A program made the translations under genes and the position numbers. This document shows, piece by piece, positions 45,197 through 57,328 of a stretch of 64,000 nucleotides of DNA. Position 1 is the first letter of the stretch. Each line of letters opens with the position of its first letter. Source of the stretch: Heterotrichella gracilis (lineage: Eukaryota; Sar; Xanthophyceae; Tribonematales; Xanthonemataceae); assembly GCA_032358255.1 (NCBI GenBank), contig JAULBX010019079.1, positions 19,068 to 83,067 of the forward strand. Direction: 5' to 3'. Under the pieces are notes generated by a model. That model was not told the DNA's origin, made no database searches, and saw only the letters and a list, made by a program, of their open reading frames with translations.

Positions 45197-46966
45197 ATGA
45201 AGGCCTATCCCATTCTCCTCAACTATGATAGTGACGCATCTTACAACAGCGACGCCGAGGAGACGGTTTATGTCCCTGCCAAAAGAACAAGAATGGCTGC
45301 TGTTTTTGAGTCGTCAGAGTCAGATGAGGAGGAAGGCTCGTTGATCGTTCACAGTCCTGAATCCACCAGAACAACACCCAAGAGCGAGATTACTCCTAGT
45401 GCGCTTGAAGGACGTGGGCTGCCTCTGGTAAGTTGCTGGGTACCAACCTATTGGGCCTAAGGGTTCAGTGCTCTGCAAGTGCTATTATCATACAGTCCAT
45501 AGCCTCCCTGCAGGTGGTAGAAGCCAGTGGGGAAAGGTCTCCGCACCTTGTATCACCCACAACTGCTGTCGTGGACTCGCTTATCTGCGGCACAGTCAGT
45601 CTCTTCCCACCAGGCAGTTCTGAAGGCTCAATGGGCAACAACTTCCCTTCAGCAGGCGACTCAACCTCTCCAGTGGTCACACTTCAATACCCACCTGCCA
45701 AAGTTGAGAGGGATGTTGCTAGTGACGAAGAAGCACTTGACCCACAAGAAGAAACGCTTGACCCACAAGGTACAGCCCTTTTCAAGTAGTACCTCACCTC
45801 TCAATGCAGTTCTGCCTGACGCCAATACCAGCCATCTAGTTCTATAATATGATCACCGTTGCTCTCAACTCCTATCATGTGCTGTTTATCTTCATATCTT
45901 TACATCTGTGATTCTGCTCGTCAAAGTATGAAGCTGCACTGGGGCTGACAACCAAGTGTGTGCAGTGGCAGGTGGCGAGCTGGTGGAGGAACAAGTTGAA
46001 GTCAACGGCGCAGACTCTGAGCAGAGCTTTGATGGAGTGCTCCCTGTCCCTTGTACCCAAGCAAGTGAGGAGTCCATCACTTCCAGCTTTCGACCTGGTC
46101 CACTGGCTTTCTCACAATCTGAAAGCAGCCTCGCAGCAGTACCAGCTGAGCCACCAAACCACACCACTCCTGCAGCGCAACACGAGAACACCTACACGCC
46201 AGTGGGTCGCCTGCCAGTGAATGACCCACCAGCGGACTCCGTTGAAGCTCAAGAAAGTCATGCAAATCCACCACCAGCCGACGAGCTGAGCCTGTGCAGT
46301 GGAACCGCCAGTGCAGCATCAGGGGGACTCAACGAGCCTACCATGCCAAGGTTTCCACTGTCCACACCCCTCACAGCGCTATATGACAGTGAGCCAGTGG
46401 CCACCATCGAAAGCTTTGCGGTGGAAACTCAATCAAGTGCAGCGCTACCCGCGCTAGGTCTGACAGGCCACCCACTTGGTCAGCTGTACTCTCCAAATGA
46501 CAGCCCTCCATGGTTGAGCCCAGGACCTGGTGGACCCAGGGCCACCCAGGTTGACAGCTCAGAATCTCAAGGAGTGGCAGTGGCAGCTACAGAGCTCCAA
46601 ATCCCTGACAACGCAAGTTCAGTGGCCGACAATGGCGATAGCAATGCACCTGACAATGCAAGTTCTGTGGCTGACAATGGGGATAGCAATGCACACGCCT
46701 TCAGCAGCTCCCTGGCTTCCAACAACCCAGCTGAAGACAGCGGACCGCAACCAACCCCAGTGACGGCAGGCATTGAACCAGACAGCAGCCCCCCGCCTGC
46801 TGCCCTACAGCCAATTCCACTTGCAAATGGTCCACCCGCAGTGGCTGACGTTAACAGCACTGCGGTTGCGGAGTCTGGCGAAGACAACATCAGCTGCTTG
46901 TCCTGGATATGGCACAAGCTGTTTTGCAGCCACCCACGCATCAGTGGCCACGTCAAAGCCAACTAG
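45197..46966 (+). CDS. Acidic low-complexity protein, unknown
   Basis: Three exons, 45197-45427, 45514-45769 and 45966-46966, keep frame and give 495 residues. It starts MKAYPILLNYDSDASYNSDA with an Asp/Ser/Glu-rich patch (SSESDEEEGS), a short basic AKRTR, then long Ser/Pro/Ala/Glu-rich sequence without a predicted fold. Residues 219-248 of the last exon hold a perfect 15-residue tandem repeat, PDNASSVADNGDSNA twice (45-bp units at 46609-46698). A shorter DPQEETLDPQ repeat ends exon 2. The only ordered-looking part is the C-terminus, ISCLSWIWHKLFCSHP. I do not recognise a family; the acidic patch and basic motif would suit a nuclear protein but that is a guess. Confidence 0.62.
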
Positions 46967-47348
46967 GGGGATGCCTACGCGCAAGGCAGCTGCAACAGGA
47001 GTAACACAACCTTCACCGCATATTCAACAGCTTACAGATACCAACAGAACCGTGACTATGGACAGTCAAGCAACAGTGGTGGTGGCATGCTGCCACTGGA
47101 AACGCTGAGCGTGGCTATGGCTGTGGGTGGCGCATGTCAGCGTCATTGAACTACGGCAGCACCACCATAAAGCAAACTTGGGGTGCTGATAATAAACGAA
47201 GCCAGACCCTGGAATTTGACGCGCAGGTTTGCAAACACTCTGTTCGTCAAGGGTCAAAACAAGCTGCCAGGCTATGTTGCGGCTTTGGCTCAACGCTAAG
47301 AAGCTGCTGCAGCTTGCGAGTCACTCAGTAGACTGCTCCTATGCTCTG
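46967..47348. other. convergent intergenic region
   Basis: Holds the 3' UTRs of the acidic protein and ATP synthase g genes. Nothing else seen. Confidence 0.5.
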
Positions 47349-47893
47349 TCAGACTTTGTAGCCTGCGATAGATCCTCCCCTCCCAATAATCTCTCCAATA
47401 CAGAACCAGGCGTACACTTCCGCTGTGAACAATGCGTACATGCCAACCTGCACACACCCACACAGCGTTAATACTGGCTGCACTTGACAGTCATGCTTGC
47501 GTTGCAGCGCTCGTCTTAAGTCTCAGATGCAGTCCTGCAATATTTTATGTTAAGAGGGGGGGATCCCTTTTGTTTGTGAGTAGCAGTCTGTTCTGTCTGT
47601 CTTACCTCAGTCAGGTCCATGACTCCTGCTTTGCTGAACTTCTCCCTCACCACCTGTGCCTCCTGCTCCATATGCTTGACGCCAGTGGGGATCTTGGCCA
47701 GGTTTGTGTAGACTAGCTGCTTGAATAGCTTGCTGGCCGCTGCAGGGTCCTTGACAACGTATTCAGAGTTGTTGGCCATCACCTTATCATACTGTGATGT
47801 TACTGTTGTCTTGGCACTTTGCACCGCTGGCTGAACAGTCTTTGTCACGGTGGATACGAGTGAACTCAAGCGGGAACGTATGGCAGACGCCAT
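47349..47893 (-). CDS. Mitochondrial ATP synthase subunit g
   Basis: Membrane subunit of FoF1 ATP synthase that takes part in dimer formation in the inner membrane. Two exons: 47893-47606 and 47447-47349; 128 residues. The N-terminus MASAIRSRLSSLVSTVTKTV is amphipathic and basic. Then KLFKQLVYTNLAKIPTGVKH, which fits the family pattern K-L-Y-A-L-P. The second exon begins VGMYALFTAEVYAWFCIGE and ends IIGRGGSIAGYKV: the single transmembrane helix with the GxxxG-type IGEIIGRG that defines subunit g. The junction (ctgag/gtaaga, gtgcag/gttgg) keeps frame. This subunit is reported absent from Chlamydomonas-type algae, so it helps place the organism. Confidence 0.88.
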
Positions 47894-48320
47894 TGAAGCC
47901 TATCAGAAAGATAACCAACCCAAGAGATGATCGGAAATTAGTCACCAGACAGCGGTGCGTGCCTCATCAGTTTGCTTGCAAATCGTTGCAGCACGCACGC
48001 CGCGACTCTAGCCTTCTCGGGGAAGCTTGTAGTGCGGGGAGTGGGGTATGTGTGCGCTGTGATTTGGGCAAAAAGGGTTGTTGCCAGGAGGTTTTTGTTG
48101 GCAGCAAAAAAGTGGGCGCAGGTTCCTCCCACCCTGCCTGCTACGCTGCCACACCACTTGGCTCCTCTTATACCGTTTGCTTTTCTCAACGCCGTGTCGT
48201 GTATTTTGCGGTTGTCGCGACGGGCCTGGTGTTAGTTTGATTGCAATAGTAGCGCGGAGTTGCACTCTCGGAATGGTTGTCAAAGTATAACATTACACCG
48301 TATATGCATGCATATGCCAG
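47894..48320. promoter_or_regulatory. 427-base divergent promoter region ATP synthase g / LCMT1
   Basis: Short spacer between two opposite starts, so probably a bidirectional promoter. An atgcatgcatat word lies at 48304-48315, just before the LCMT1 ATG. Confidence 0.5.
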
Positions 48321-51234
48321 ATGGCCGAGACCGCGACCACTCGTGGCAGGACAACTGTGAACAACGGCAGTGACGCCAACGTACAAGGAACAAATGACGA
48401 CGCGCAGATCAGCAAACTGTAAGTCTGCCTGTACGCTACTACACTGTGAAATATCTGTAGCAGCAAGGCCTAACGACACACTGCTTGGCTGTTCCTTTGT
48501 GCACGCCCGCAGTAAACATGCTCAGTAATTACTGGGCGAAGTAATGGGTGTCAAATTTTGTCAAGCTACGTTGTTGGCAATTGGTGTGGGCTTGGCATGT
48601 CTGCAGATCATGCGTCAGGCTGGGGTACTTCAGGGACAACTACATACAGTACTTTGTGCGGAGGCCTTCCAGGCGCTCGCCGTTGATAAACCGAGGTACG
48701 AAAGCAAAGCACTGGCCACTCCTCCCATGGGTGTGATGATATGCGCATCAATGGCATGTGCATGGCATGCCTGTCGTCTCGGGTCCCTCAATGCGCCATG
48801 CCAGGATGTGCAATGCCATTGCCGCCGCGCCCAAGCTGCACACAGCCAGTGGCTCAGCAAGGTTCCATTAGCCTTGTTTGGTGGTGCAGGATATTACTCC
48901 CGCGCGGCCGCACTGCGGCAACTCCTGCAATCTTTCCTGGCAGCTGGCGGCGGCGCCAAGCAAATACTGTCTCTGGGGGCAGGCTTCGACACAACTTTCT
49001 TCCAGCTAGCGGTACTGAATGCACCGCATTGAATGCGCAAATGCGTTATCGCATGGGGTGTTATCATCACAATACCTTTTGACTTTAACCATGCCATGCA
49101 TGGATTGGTACTGTTGGCCAGTTCTGCCTCAGCCAGTGAACCATGAGGGCAAGGCCTGAGTGCACATTCGATACAGGATGCATGTGCCCATACCATACCA
49201 ATACAATTCAAAAAATTGATACCCTATCTACTCACCTCCCTGCTACCCTGTGCAGGAGGAAGGCCGCAGCGTGCAGCGCTACGTGGAGCTCGATTTCCCC
49301 CAGGTCACCCGCAACAAGGCGCACATCATCGCCGCGACACCCACCCTGCGCGCCCACATACCCGTCTCCCCGCCGCCGCACGTAGACACAGAATCCGGGC
49401 AAATCACCAGCACCAGCTACAGCCTGCTTCCAATTGACCTTCAGGACCTGGCAGGGGTGGAGGCGGCGCTGGCGTCTGCCGGGTTTGACTTTGATGCACC
49501 CACTTTTGTGCTGTCTGAGTGTGTGCTGGTGTACATGGAGCCGGGTGCCAGCCAGGCGGTGGTGCGGTGGCTGGGGGAGCGGCTCACGTGTGCGACGTGC
49601 GTGGTGTATGAACAGGTGGGGCAGGGCGGGGGGCTGGGTAGCGGTCTTTGAATTTATGTTCCTGGTACATGTAATATCAGGACAAAAAGAGAGCTTTCCT
49701 GTTTGATCAGAAGTAAAGTAATTATAGGTTTAATATCCTATATATTGAAAATCATGTTTGTTATAGAATCAATATAGTAACGCTGTGTAGGCTGGGGCCA
49801 TTCTGTCCCTACGTGAACCAATGCCCTGGTACTGGACGTGTGGTGTGTAGCGTTAATCAATTGCATTGTTTGATTGAATTTTCTAATGCAAATGAATGCC
49901 GCGTGATGCAGCTTGCGGATGGCAGGCATGGAAGCGCACCTGCATGCCTGCAGTACCGGCAGACAGCTGAACTGACCATGCAAATCCATGTTCTGCATGC
50001 CTGTCAGCATGTCACGCAGTAGGTTTGGGATTTCCGAGGGGGCCGGTCCGCCGGGATGTCCCCATCTAGAGCTGGTGCGGTCCACGAGCGATGCTCAGTG
50101 CTGACTGACTGTGTATGATGGTGTGTTGCAGATCAAGCCCGATGACGCCTTTGGTCGGCAGATGCTGCTCAACCTAGAGGTGAGGAAGGGCTGGTTGGGC
50201 AGTGGTAACAGCGTGCATATCGCTGTGGAGGGCATATTACCTGCGTGCAGTTGGTTTTATTGGGTAAAAGTACACAGGCGCAGGCGTGTGAAGTGTGCTC
50301 CTCCAATCCCTAAAGTGGGGTGTATTCATCAATTTCAATGACTTTATATTAAATCTAATTACTTTACATTAAATCAATCTCAATTACTGAATCTATCTTT
50401 TCATTTGCCAGGCTGTATTCCAATCAACATGTTTTTATTCTCTAAACAACATCATCCGTCGTCCCTGCGCGCCCTCAACCGTTGTGCTTTGCGTCACATG
50501 AACATTTTCACTGCACTGCCAATGGGCGGCCTCCAGGGTGACACAGCTGCTTCACTGCTTGATCATCCCTCACATGTAACTCAATGTGCGTCCCCCCTGC
50601 AGTGCAGAGGCTGTCCCCTGAAGGGCCTGCACGCCACCCCCTCCCTTGAGGCGCACCAGGCCCGGTTCCTGGACAACGGCTGGCAGCGCGCCCTGGCTGC
50701 TGACATGGACACAATCTATAAGCGCCATCTGGACCCGGTGGATAAGCGGCGGATAGAGCGGCTGGAGATCTTTGACGAGTTTGAGGAGTGGCACATGATC
50801 CAGGTGGGGCTCGTTGGGATATTAGTGACATTAGTGAAATATAGAACGATTTATTGATGTTTGTTCCAAAATATTTGGAAATCTTTGACTAGTTTGAGGG
50901 GTGGCACATGATCCAGGTGCTGGCTTGGGCGGGGTAGGGGGATATCAGTGACATATTAGTGGGACATGAGAAAAATTTGGCTTTCTATGAGTTAGTTAAT
51001 TACAAGCATTCCAGCACTTGCTACGGTAGTATGCAGTACAAAAAAGTCATTAGTAGTAACCTGGTAATACCACACGTCGTCCCAAGAGGATTTCACTGAG
51101 TGCTGTTTGCTGGTGCTGCTGCGCAGGAGCACTACTGCATCGCGATAGGTATCAATGACAGCCAAGGCGTGTTCAGCGATTTCGGGTTCAAGCAGGTCAG
51201 CCAGGCTCCACTCAGGTTCCCCAATGCAGACTGA
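48321..51234 (+). CDS. LCMT1: Leucine carboxyl methyltransferase 1 (PP2A methyltransferase)
   Basis: Methylates the C-terminal leucine of the PP2A catalytic subunit, controlling holoenzyme assembly. Seven exons: 48321-48418, 48607-48695, 48890-49011, 49256-49615, 50132-50179, 50603-50803, 51127-51234; all in phase, 341 residues. Hallmarks: VRLGYFRDNYIQYFVRRPSR, SPLINRGYYSRAAALRQLL, SAM-binding motif ILSLGAGFDTTFFQL, YVELDFPQVTRNKAHII, SYSLLPIDLQDL, FVLSECVLVYMEPGASQ, IKPDDAFGRQML, LDNGWQRALAADMDTIYKR and EIFDEFEEWHMIQEHYCIA. The first exon is a Thr/Asn-rich leader. Intron 6 holds a copy of the exon 6 end. Very confident. Confidence 0.95.
50876..50965 (+). repeat. decayed copy of LCMT1 exon 6 donor edge and intron start
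   Basis: About 85 bases repeating 50764-50850: 44 bases of exon end plus the start of the intron (atatcagtgacatattagtg). The copy carries a stop (gactag for gacgag) but keeps the donor ccaggtg. Confidence 0.88.
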
Positions 51235-51610
51235 CGCGCAGCCCACAACCGGATAAAGCAAGTCTGACAGTCATACTGCCTATGATAGCGTGCAGCAAAG
51301 CCCATCCAGGAAGGAAATATCAGTCTGTCAGGGGGAAAACGTATACCATAAGGAGAGGGACAGCCTTAAAACACGGCAGTTATTGGCCCATAGATGGTTC
51401 GCTAGCCAAAATGTCCAGCATGTACAGATGGCAAAAAAGTAAGGTGTACTACAGCGTACTACTGAGTAAATAACGTGAATTTCTTGTCTGTAAGACTATC
51501 AGTCTGACGTCAGCTCAAATACTCATTTAAACGTGGACTGCCAACCATGCTCCTCGAGCATTCCCATCTCCAAGGCTGTGCACAACTGCCACTGACTGAC
51601 CCCATGAGTG
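51235..51610. other. convergent 3' spacer
   Basis: 376 bases between the stop codons of LCMT1 and the next, opposite gene. Nothing notable. Confidence 0.5.
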
Positions 51611-53250
51611 CTAGGAGGGACCATCCACAAGCGAAACGCTGTCCTGTGGAGCATTAGTGCTAGCTAGGCCAAGCGGACGCTTGCCCACCCCACGAATCTG
51701 ATAATCGCGATGCTTTTTTGCCTTACTCTTGCTGAGCTTGTGGAACTGCGTCAAGCCCATCTTCTCCAGTTGGTCCAGGCTTGTTGTTGCCCACATGTGC
51801 TGCAGAGTATCTACTTGCACTACCTCATACCCTGCTTCTTGGATCATGTTGCCAAAGATTTGCGCGTTCCATGTGTAGATGTGGTGCTTCGTGTCCTCCC
51901 GTTTGTATTCTGCTGTTGAGTGCTCCGAAGGCACCTATAATAAGAGGTCTTGTTGAAAATGAGTTGGCTGCTTGCTAAAAAAGAAAGAAAGGAGACACAC
52001 AGAGGAGGAGTTAAGGGGCCCCTGGCTTGCGCAGCGCACCACAACCAGCCAGAACGACTGGTCAAGCACAGGCCTTGCTAATAGCCAATGCCAACATGCA
52101 GGGTATACCAACGGGTAGTACATTGGGCTACAAGATATCAATAGGATGTTCACCTTGGTGTTGACCACCACCACACTGCCGCATGACGCACACCACGAGC
52201 AATGCGCTTGGGGATGCAGTAAGTGAGCATTATCAGACTGGGAGGTGCAGGTTGCTGGCACACTTGCAAAACCGTAAACCCTAATCACTAAACCCTCGGC
52301 CAAGCACACAATAAAGAATGCACAAGCAAGGGAAATCATCAGGCGCCTAGCCAGCAGCCACCACCACGCACCACGGCTACTAGAAGACCGCCAGGCTTCA
52401 ACTTGGGCAGCAGGCTTTGCAACACGGCAACAGGAGAGCTGAAGTGCTCCAGGGCTGAGTGGCTGATCACCACGTCTGCATAGTTGTCTGGAAGCCGGGA
52501 CGGAAGCTGGAACGATTTCACGCCATTCTGCTCCGCAGCAAAGAGCCTTGCAACTGGGTCTACCTCAATGCCCACTTTACTTGTGCAGTTCTCCAGCCCG
52601 GCCAAGAGGTAGCCTGTTCCCGATCCCAGGTCCACGCACACGCTGCCTTGTTGTATGAAAGGCTCAAACTTCCACCTGTTAATGGCACGCTTTGTAAGCA
52701 CTTTCAGCGACCAGGGGTATAGTAACTAGCTAGGGGTATAGTGACTAGTACAGTTAGTATACCCCTGCTGAGACCAGCAAGAGTCTGCATGCGCGCTGAA
52801 AGGCCGTGTCAATGGCACTGTGGACAACACATATGCGCCTTCACAAAAGACCGCCATGACTCTGTAGTTTGGTTCTACAGGTGAGTGGTTGCAACATATA
52901 CCCATTTTTTGTGTCTATCTTTGCTGCTCCCAGGCCCTGGGCCAGTATGCATGGAGCCATAACAGCAGCAGTGCAACTTCAGGAAACAGTAGTGCACATG
53001 CAAGCATAGGGAGCAGGTTACGTCTGCAGGGAGCATAGGGAGCATAGGGAGCATAGGTAACGTACCTGTTGGCCACCCCGCCAAACGCTCCGTGCTTTTT
53101 CTGCCACTTGAAGTATTGCTCATCGTAGTTTGCAGACATTATTTGTGACTCCTCTGCAGGCACACTTTCGGTGCCGTTTGAGCTGCTAACCGAACCGAGA
53201 GAACATATGATCACGGACGTTAACGCGATGGCGCATAGCGCCCTCGTCAT
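51611..53250 (-). CDS. Class I SAM-dependent methyltransferase with N-terminal signal/anchor
   Basis: Three exons in coding order: 53250-53066, 52675-52372, 51934-51611; in phase, 270 residues. The N-terminus MTRALCAIALTSVIICSLGS is a signal peptide or membrane anchor, so the enzyme probably acts in the secretory route or an organelle. The body has YDEQYFKWQKKHGAFGGVAN, motif I VDLGSGTGYLLAGLE, acidic loop GIEVDPVA, DVVISHSALEHFSSPVAVLQ and LLPKLKPGGLLVAVVPSE, then HHIYTWNAQIFGNMIQEAGY. The C-terminus is Lys-rich (LSKSKAKKHRDYQ). Substrate unknown. An extra small exon near 52150-52200 (reading VVVVNTK) is possible but is not needed for a continuous fold. Confidence 0.82.
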
Positions 53251-54272
53251 TCCTTTGCTTTTCTAGCAACACGGGCACTGTTGGAGAAACTGGTTGGCAC
53301 AGATCGCCGTGGCTCTATATGAGACACCCACGCCGCCCGCCACCTGGCCAAAACCCATCACGGCTAGCCCCACTTGTCAGGCCACCGTGAGTATAGGGCC
53401 AAAGCAGTGGCCGAAAGCAATGCCGGGCTGCTCAAAGATCAGGCACATGCAACATAGGTAAGTTATACACACATGCATGCATGCATGCATAAAACGTGGA
53501 GCCTTGGTGAGGACTCGACGCGGTTTCGCTTTCGAAGACTCAATGTTGCGACAAGAACTGACCAGAACTGTCCTTACAGTTGCCTGTCTACCATCATGCA
53601 CAAGCGTGTTGGTTAAAGGTATCCCACGCCAGCTGCTCTCCTATGTTGTCCTTTATAAGTGTGCCTATCAGGTGGGCAGTCAGTGCACTTCCAATGCATT
53701 AGAAGGTGGGCATTGCAGGCACTAGATGGGTGGGAGGGGCAGCAACAGTACCAACTCCTTCTCAAGAACGAGTGGCAGGAAGCATTCACTGTGGCCCAGG
53801 GCTATGAACGTTGCTTTGTAAGCATAAAATCCCTGACCGAGGGATACTTTCACCAACACATTGGTGTACCAACGAACCCGAGCTGGGTTGCAGCGTGCAG
53901 TGGGCTACTGGATAGCCTGGGCAAGTGAATATGCAGCGTGTTCAGTATGTTAAATAATAATGTCCAGTACTTTGTTACACCCTTCCCAGGGCATTAAAGG
54001 AAATGCGCTGCGCAAATATGTAGCAGTGCTTCACGAATGCAGTGGTCTCAACTACTGATTTGCCAGGGCCTGCAAAACTTGGACTGCTGACAAGCCTTTG
54101 TGCAACGAGCTTTGTCAGAGGTTTGCGTTGCAGCTACCACATCATCCGGGTCCACACATAGGCAGGTGATGTAACCAAAGAACCTGATTTAAACAGAGAT
54201 ACACTGTGGCAAGACAAAAATACGCAGCAAGGGCGAATATGCCTGCCGAAGCCAGCAATTTAGCCTGCAGAT
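53251..54272. other. spacer with a tentative small gene
   Basis: About 1 kb between the methyltransferase start and the UGPase stop. The only coding signal is the tentative gene at 53543-53928. A tgcatgcatgcatgcatg microsatellite lies at about 53472-53490. Confidence 0.45.
53543..53928 (+). CDS. small hypothetical protein, tentative
   Basis: Two-exon model, 53543-53618 and 53672-53928, in phase, 110 residues. It reads MLRQELTRTVLTVACLPSCT, then after the intron GQSVHFQCIRRWALQALDGW, EGQQQYQLLLKNEWQEAFTV and FHQHIGVPTNPSWVAACSGL to the stop. Composition is protein-like and the 53-base intron has proper GT and AG ends, but it is short for this locus. No family recognised. It would start about 290 bases from the divergent methyltransferase gene. 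Confidence 0.35.
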
Positions 54273-57200
54273 TTAGGCCATTGCAGGTACAGGTACTTCC
54301 GCAGGGGTGACGTTGAGTGACGTGTCTGTGTACTCGCCAGCTGGGATCCCCCGGGGCTCTTTTGAATCTGCAAGCAGAGGTTCTCATCAGCATACAGCAA
54401 TCTTATTTTTGTGAGAGCACAGTGATCTTTGTTGCACAATATTGTGCAGCCGAAGCCCCCCCGAGTGAGGAGGGTACATTGGTAAACAGCTGGTAGCAAG
54501 TTTCGTGATGCGCCAATAGTATTGTCCCAAACCAACGCTGTAAAGCCACCACACCACAGCATGACAAACCCTTCAGCTTGCTAGTACACCACGAGTACCA
54601 TATGCTGGGAACACCAGGCTCACCATTGATCGCCAGCACTGACCCCTTGATGGTGATTGGCTCATCGAAGCGCACAGGGCCCTTGACCACCAGGGAGGTA
54701 GCCTCAATGAGAGAGGGGTATACCGTCACCAGGCTCTCCAGCTGGTCCACCAGCTTGTAGTACTTGTCATCCAGCTTCAGGTTTGGTGGCTTGCCTGTGG
54801 CAAGCACGATGGTGCTGTCCTCCGTCACCTGGGGAGGCAGATGATGCTGATCAGAACACATGCATTCCCTTACTCCACTAACCCCGCATGCCGGTGGGGG
54901 GCAAGGGCAATGGTTGTAAAAGACATGTCGTGTGCACTGCACCTGAAGTGCTTTGCAGCAGCAGAATTGAGACAGCTCCCCATGCGAAAATTGAACACAA
55001 CTTGCAGGGCCATGGGCCATGGCGTGAGATGCATGAAAAATGGCGATAAGGACATCGTTTGCCCTCACATGGGCACGATGCATGATATGAGCCATTCAAC
55101 GATCAGTGGTGCAATTAGTCACATGTTTACAACCGACCCACCTTGTAAGCGTCCGATCGCAATGCAAAGAGATCATTGCAGGTCTTCACGGGTGCAAACC
55201 TGTCCCTGGGCACCACCACAGCGCCTGCAGAGTCAAAGCACTCGATGGCTGACCCCATGGCGGTCTCCAGCTGGAACACAGGTGGCGTGGAGGAGTCCCG
55301 GGGGTTGACTGTCTTCTTATTCTTGATGAGCGGCAGCTGCAGCACGCCCTTGGAGGCCTCTAGCGTCTCCTTGAGGCTGTCCAGGTTCACCCACAGGTTG
55401 TTGGTGTTGAAGAACTTGTGCCTGCGTGGAAGCAACGCCATCATGGTAATTAAAGTGTGTCCCTGATTGGTTGACCACCTGAGCCATGTGCCAGATCACA
55501 TGCCCATGCCACATCCCATGTTGCAATGTGCATGTATGAAGCCACCAGTCCCATGTCCCATCGTGAGCCAATATGAAGCCACTGTCCCACTCGATTCCTT
55601 TTGCACATGGAATGCATGCATCATCTCAGGATTCCCAAGTCAAAAGCCACCCTAGTGCATGCGTAAAGTGTACTGCACTCCGCGCTATGAAAAAGAATTA
55701 TTTTTTCTTCCTGCCCACCCTTCATCTAGGGTTCATCCTAAACCCTACCTTGTGATGTCCTCGAAGCTTGGCTTGTCCTCATCCGGGCACATGGCACTCT
55801 CCCTCAGCATGAAGCGCCCATCAGACTTCCTGACAGCCAGGTGGCCACCCTTCTTGTCGGTTTCCGACCGTTCACACACCTGCCAAGGGTTCGGAGGTGT
55901 AAGTCTTGGGGTTTTGCCTCTCGCATACAGCGCAGGCTTCAGAATTTGGACTTCCTTGCCTTTTGCCCATCCTCTCGGGGCATTGCATCAGGGCACTACA
56001 TGCAACATATGTATCCAAGCATCCAAAGCATGCCATGGCAACACCTCCACGCGTACCTCCATGACGAACCCCTTGCCGCTGCCAGCAAAGTATGCCAGGA
56101 GGTCGAGGTCCAAGGTGGCGCCCAGGTTGTCAGAGTTGGACACAAAGAGGTACTTGATCCCAGCTGCAAGCAGGCGGTCCAGCAGCCCTGAGCCCAGCAG
56201 GGAGCAGTAGATGTCTCCATGGCCCGGAGGGCACCTGCAATTGAGCAGCATTGCCTTTAAATTACTGTACCCACAGCCGTGTACCAGAGGTGGATGAAGT
56301 CACAGTGTGGTGCGTGTGCCTAACATGTTGTGAGCATGGCACACTGCAGTGCAGCTGCTGTTTGGTCCATTGGTCATTGGCGATGAGCATTGGCGATGGG
56401 CATGGGCATGGGCATAGACAATGAGGATCATGGAGCGCATCACTTTTGCAAGCGGCACAAGCTTACCACTCCAGGTCGGGGTTCTCTGGGAAGGATACAG
56501 GCGCAAGTGTGGCTGCGTCAACCTTGGGTGACTTGTTCTGTACCAGCTCGACGTCGGGCTCTGCCATCAGGTCTGAGTGGGTCTCGCTGAGGTACGCCTT
56601 GGTGTCGTCGCTGGTGCTGAAGCTGTTCATCAGCACAAACTTGACGTTGGAGTCGAACTTGGTGCGGGTGACCTTTATTTGCTCGGCGATGAGGTCCAGG
56701 AAGGTCTTGCCGTTCTTGACCTCCAAGAGGCTCTTGGCTTTCTCAAGGCCCATGGACGTGCCCAGGCCACCATTCAGCTTGAGCACAGCTGTCTGGGACA
56801 GGATGGCCTGTGACATGGCAAACAACACAGCCAGTGAGACTGTTTGCAACCCTAACAGGTGCATAAGGTGGGGTGAGTATGCAAGCATTGGTTGGTGGGT
56901 GTGGACCTGCAGTGAATGCGGCATGTGCACCCAATGATCCTGCAGATGGATCGAACTGCAACGCTGACAGAAAATACAGCCAAATAGGGACCTCTCCCCA
57001 GACCCATACGCATTCTGTACCTGGATATCGGCTCCCTCTGCCTTCAACTCCGTCAGAGTAGGGAGGCTCTCCACTGGATCAATGTCAGCCTCTGGCACCT
57101 GCACCCAGGAATGCTTGATGAGGCGTGGTTGTTGCAGTTTGCTAGGTCTAAACCGGACCTTATCTGCAGGTTCAGTGCGTCATGACGGTACACGCTTGCA

Positions 57201-57328
57201 GATGCAGGTTGATCAAAACTCACCAAGCCAGTCACTCCCGCAACTAGCTGCTCGTAGTTGAGCGCAAAAGCGCCAATAGCTGCCTCAGACAGGCCAGCGG
57301 CCTCCATCTTGCTCCTGAAAGCCTCCAT
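54273..57328 (-). CDS. UTP-glucose-1-phosphate uridylyltransferase (UGPase)
   Basis: Makes UDP-glucose from glucose-1-phosphate and UTP, feeding cell-wall, sucrose and glycolipid synthesis in the cytosol. Eight exons in coding order: 57328-57224, 57098-57021, 56807-56467, 56234-56057, 55879-55749, 55421-55142, 54828-54624, 54367-54273; in phase, 470 residues, the usual eukaryotic length. Nucleotide-binding loop LNGGLGTSMGLEKAKSLLEV, then KFVLMNSFSTSDDTKAYL, CPPGHGDIYCSLLGSGLLD, YLFVSNSDNLGATLDLDLL, FFNTNNLWVNLDSL, RDSSTPPVFQLETAMGSAIE and VVPRDRFAPVKTCNDLFALR with the conserved lysine. The C-terminal beta-helix is present but ends in an unusual tail (GEYTDTSLNVTPAEVPVPAM) rather than the plant ENKDI-type end. 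Very confident. Confidence 0.96.

Noticed and set aside
52140-52210. Possible extra exon of the SAM methyltransferase reading VVVVNTK
   Set aside because: Exon 2 joins exon 3 directly in phase as LLVAVVPSEH, which matches the family; the extra piece has no good acceptor in the needed phase.
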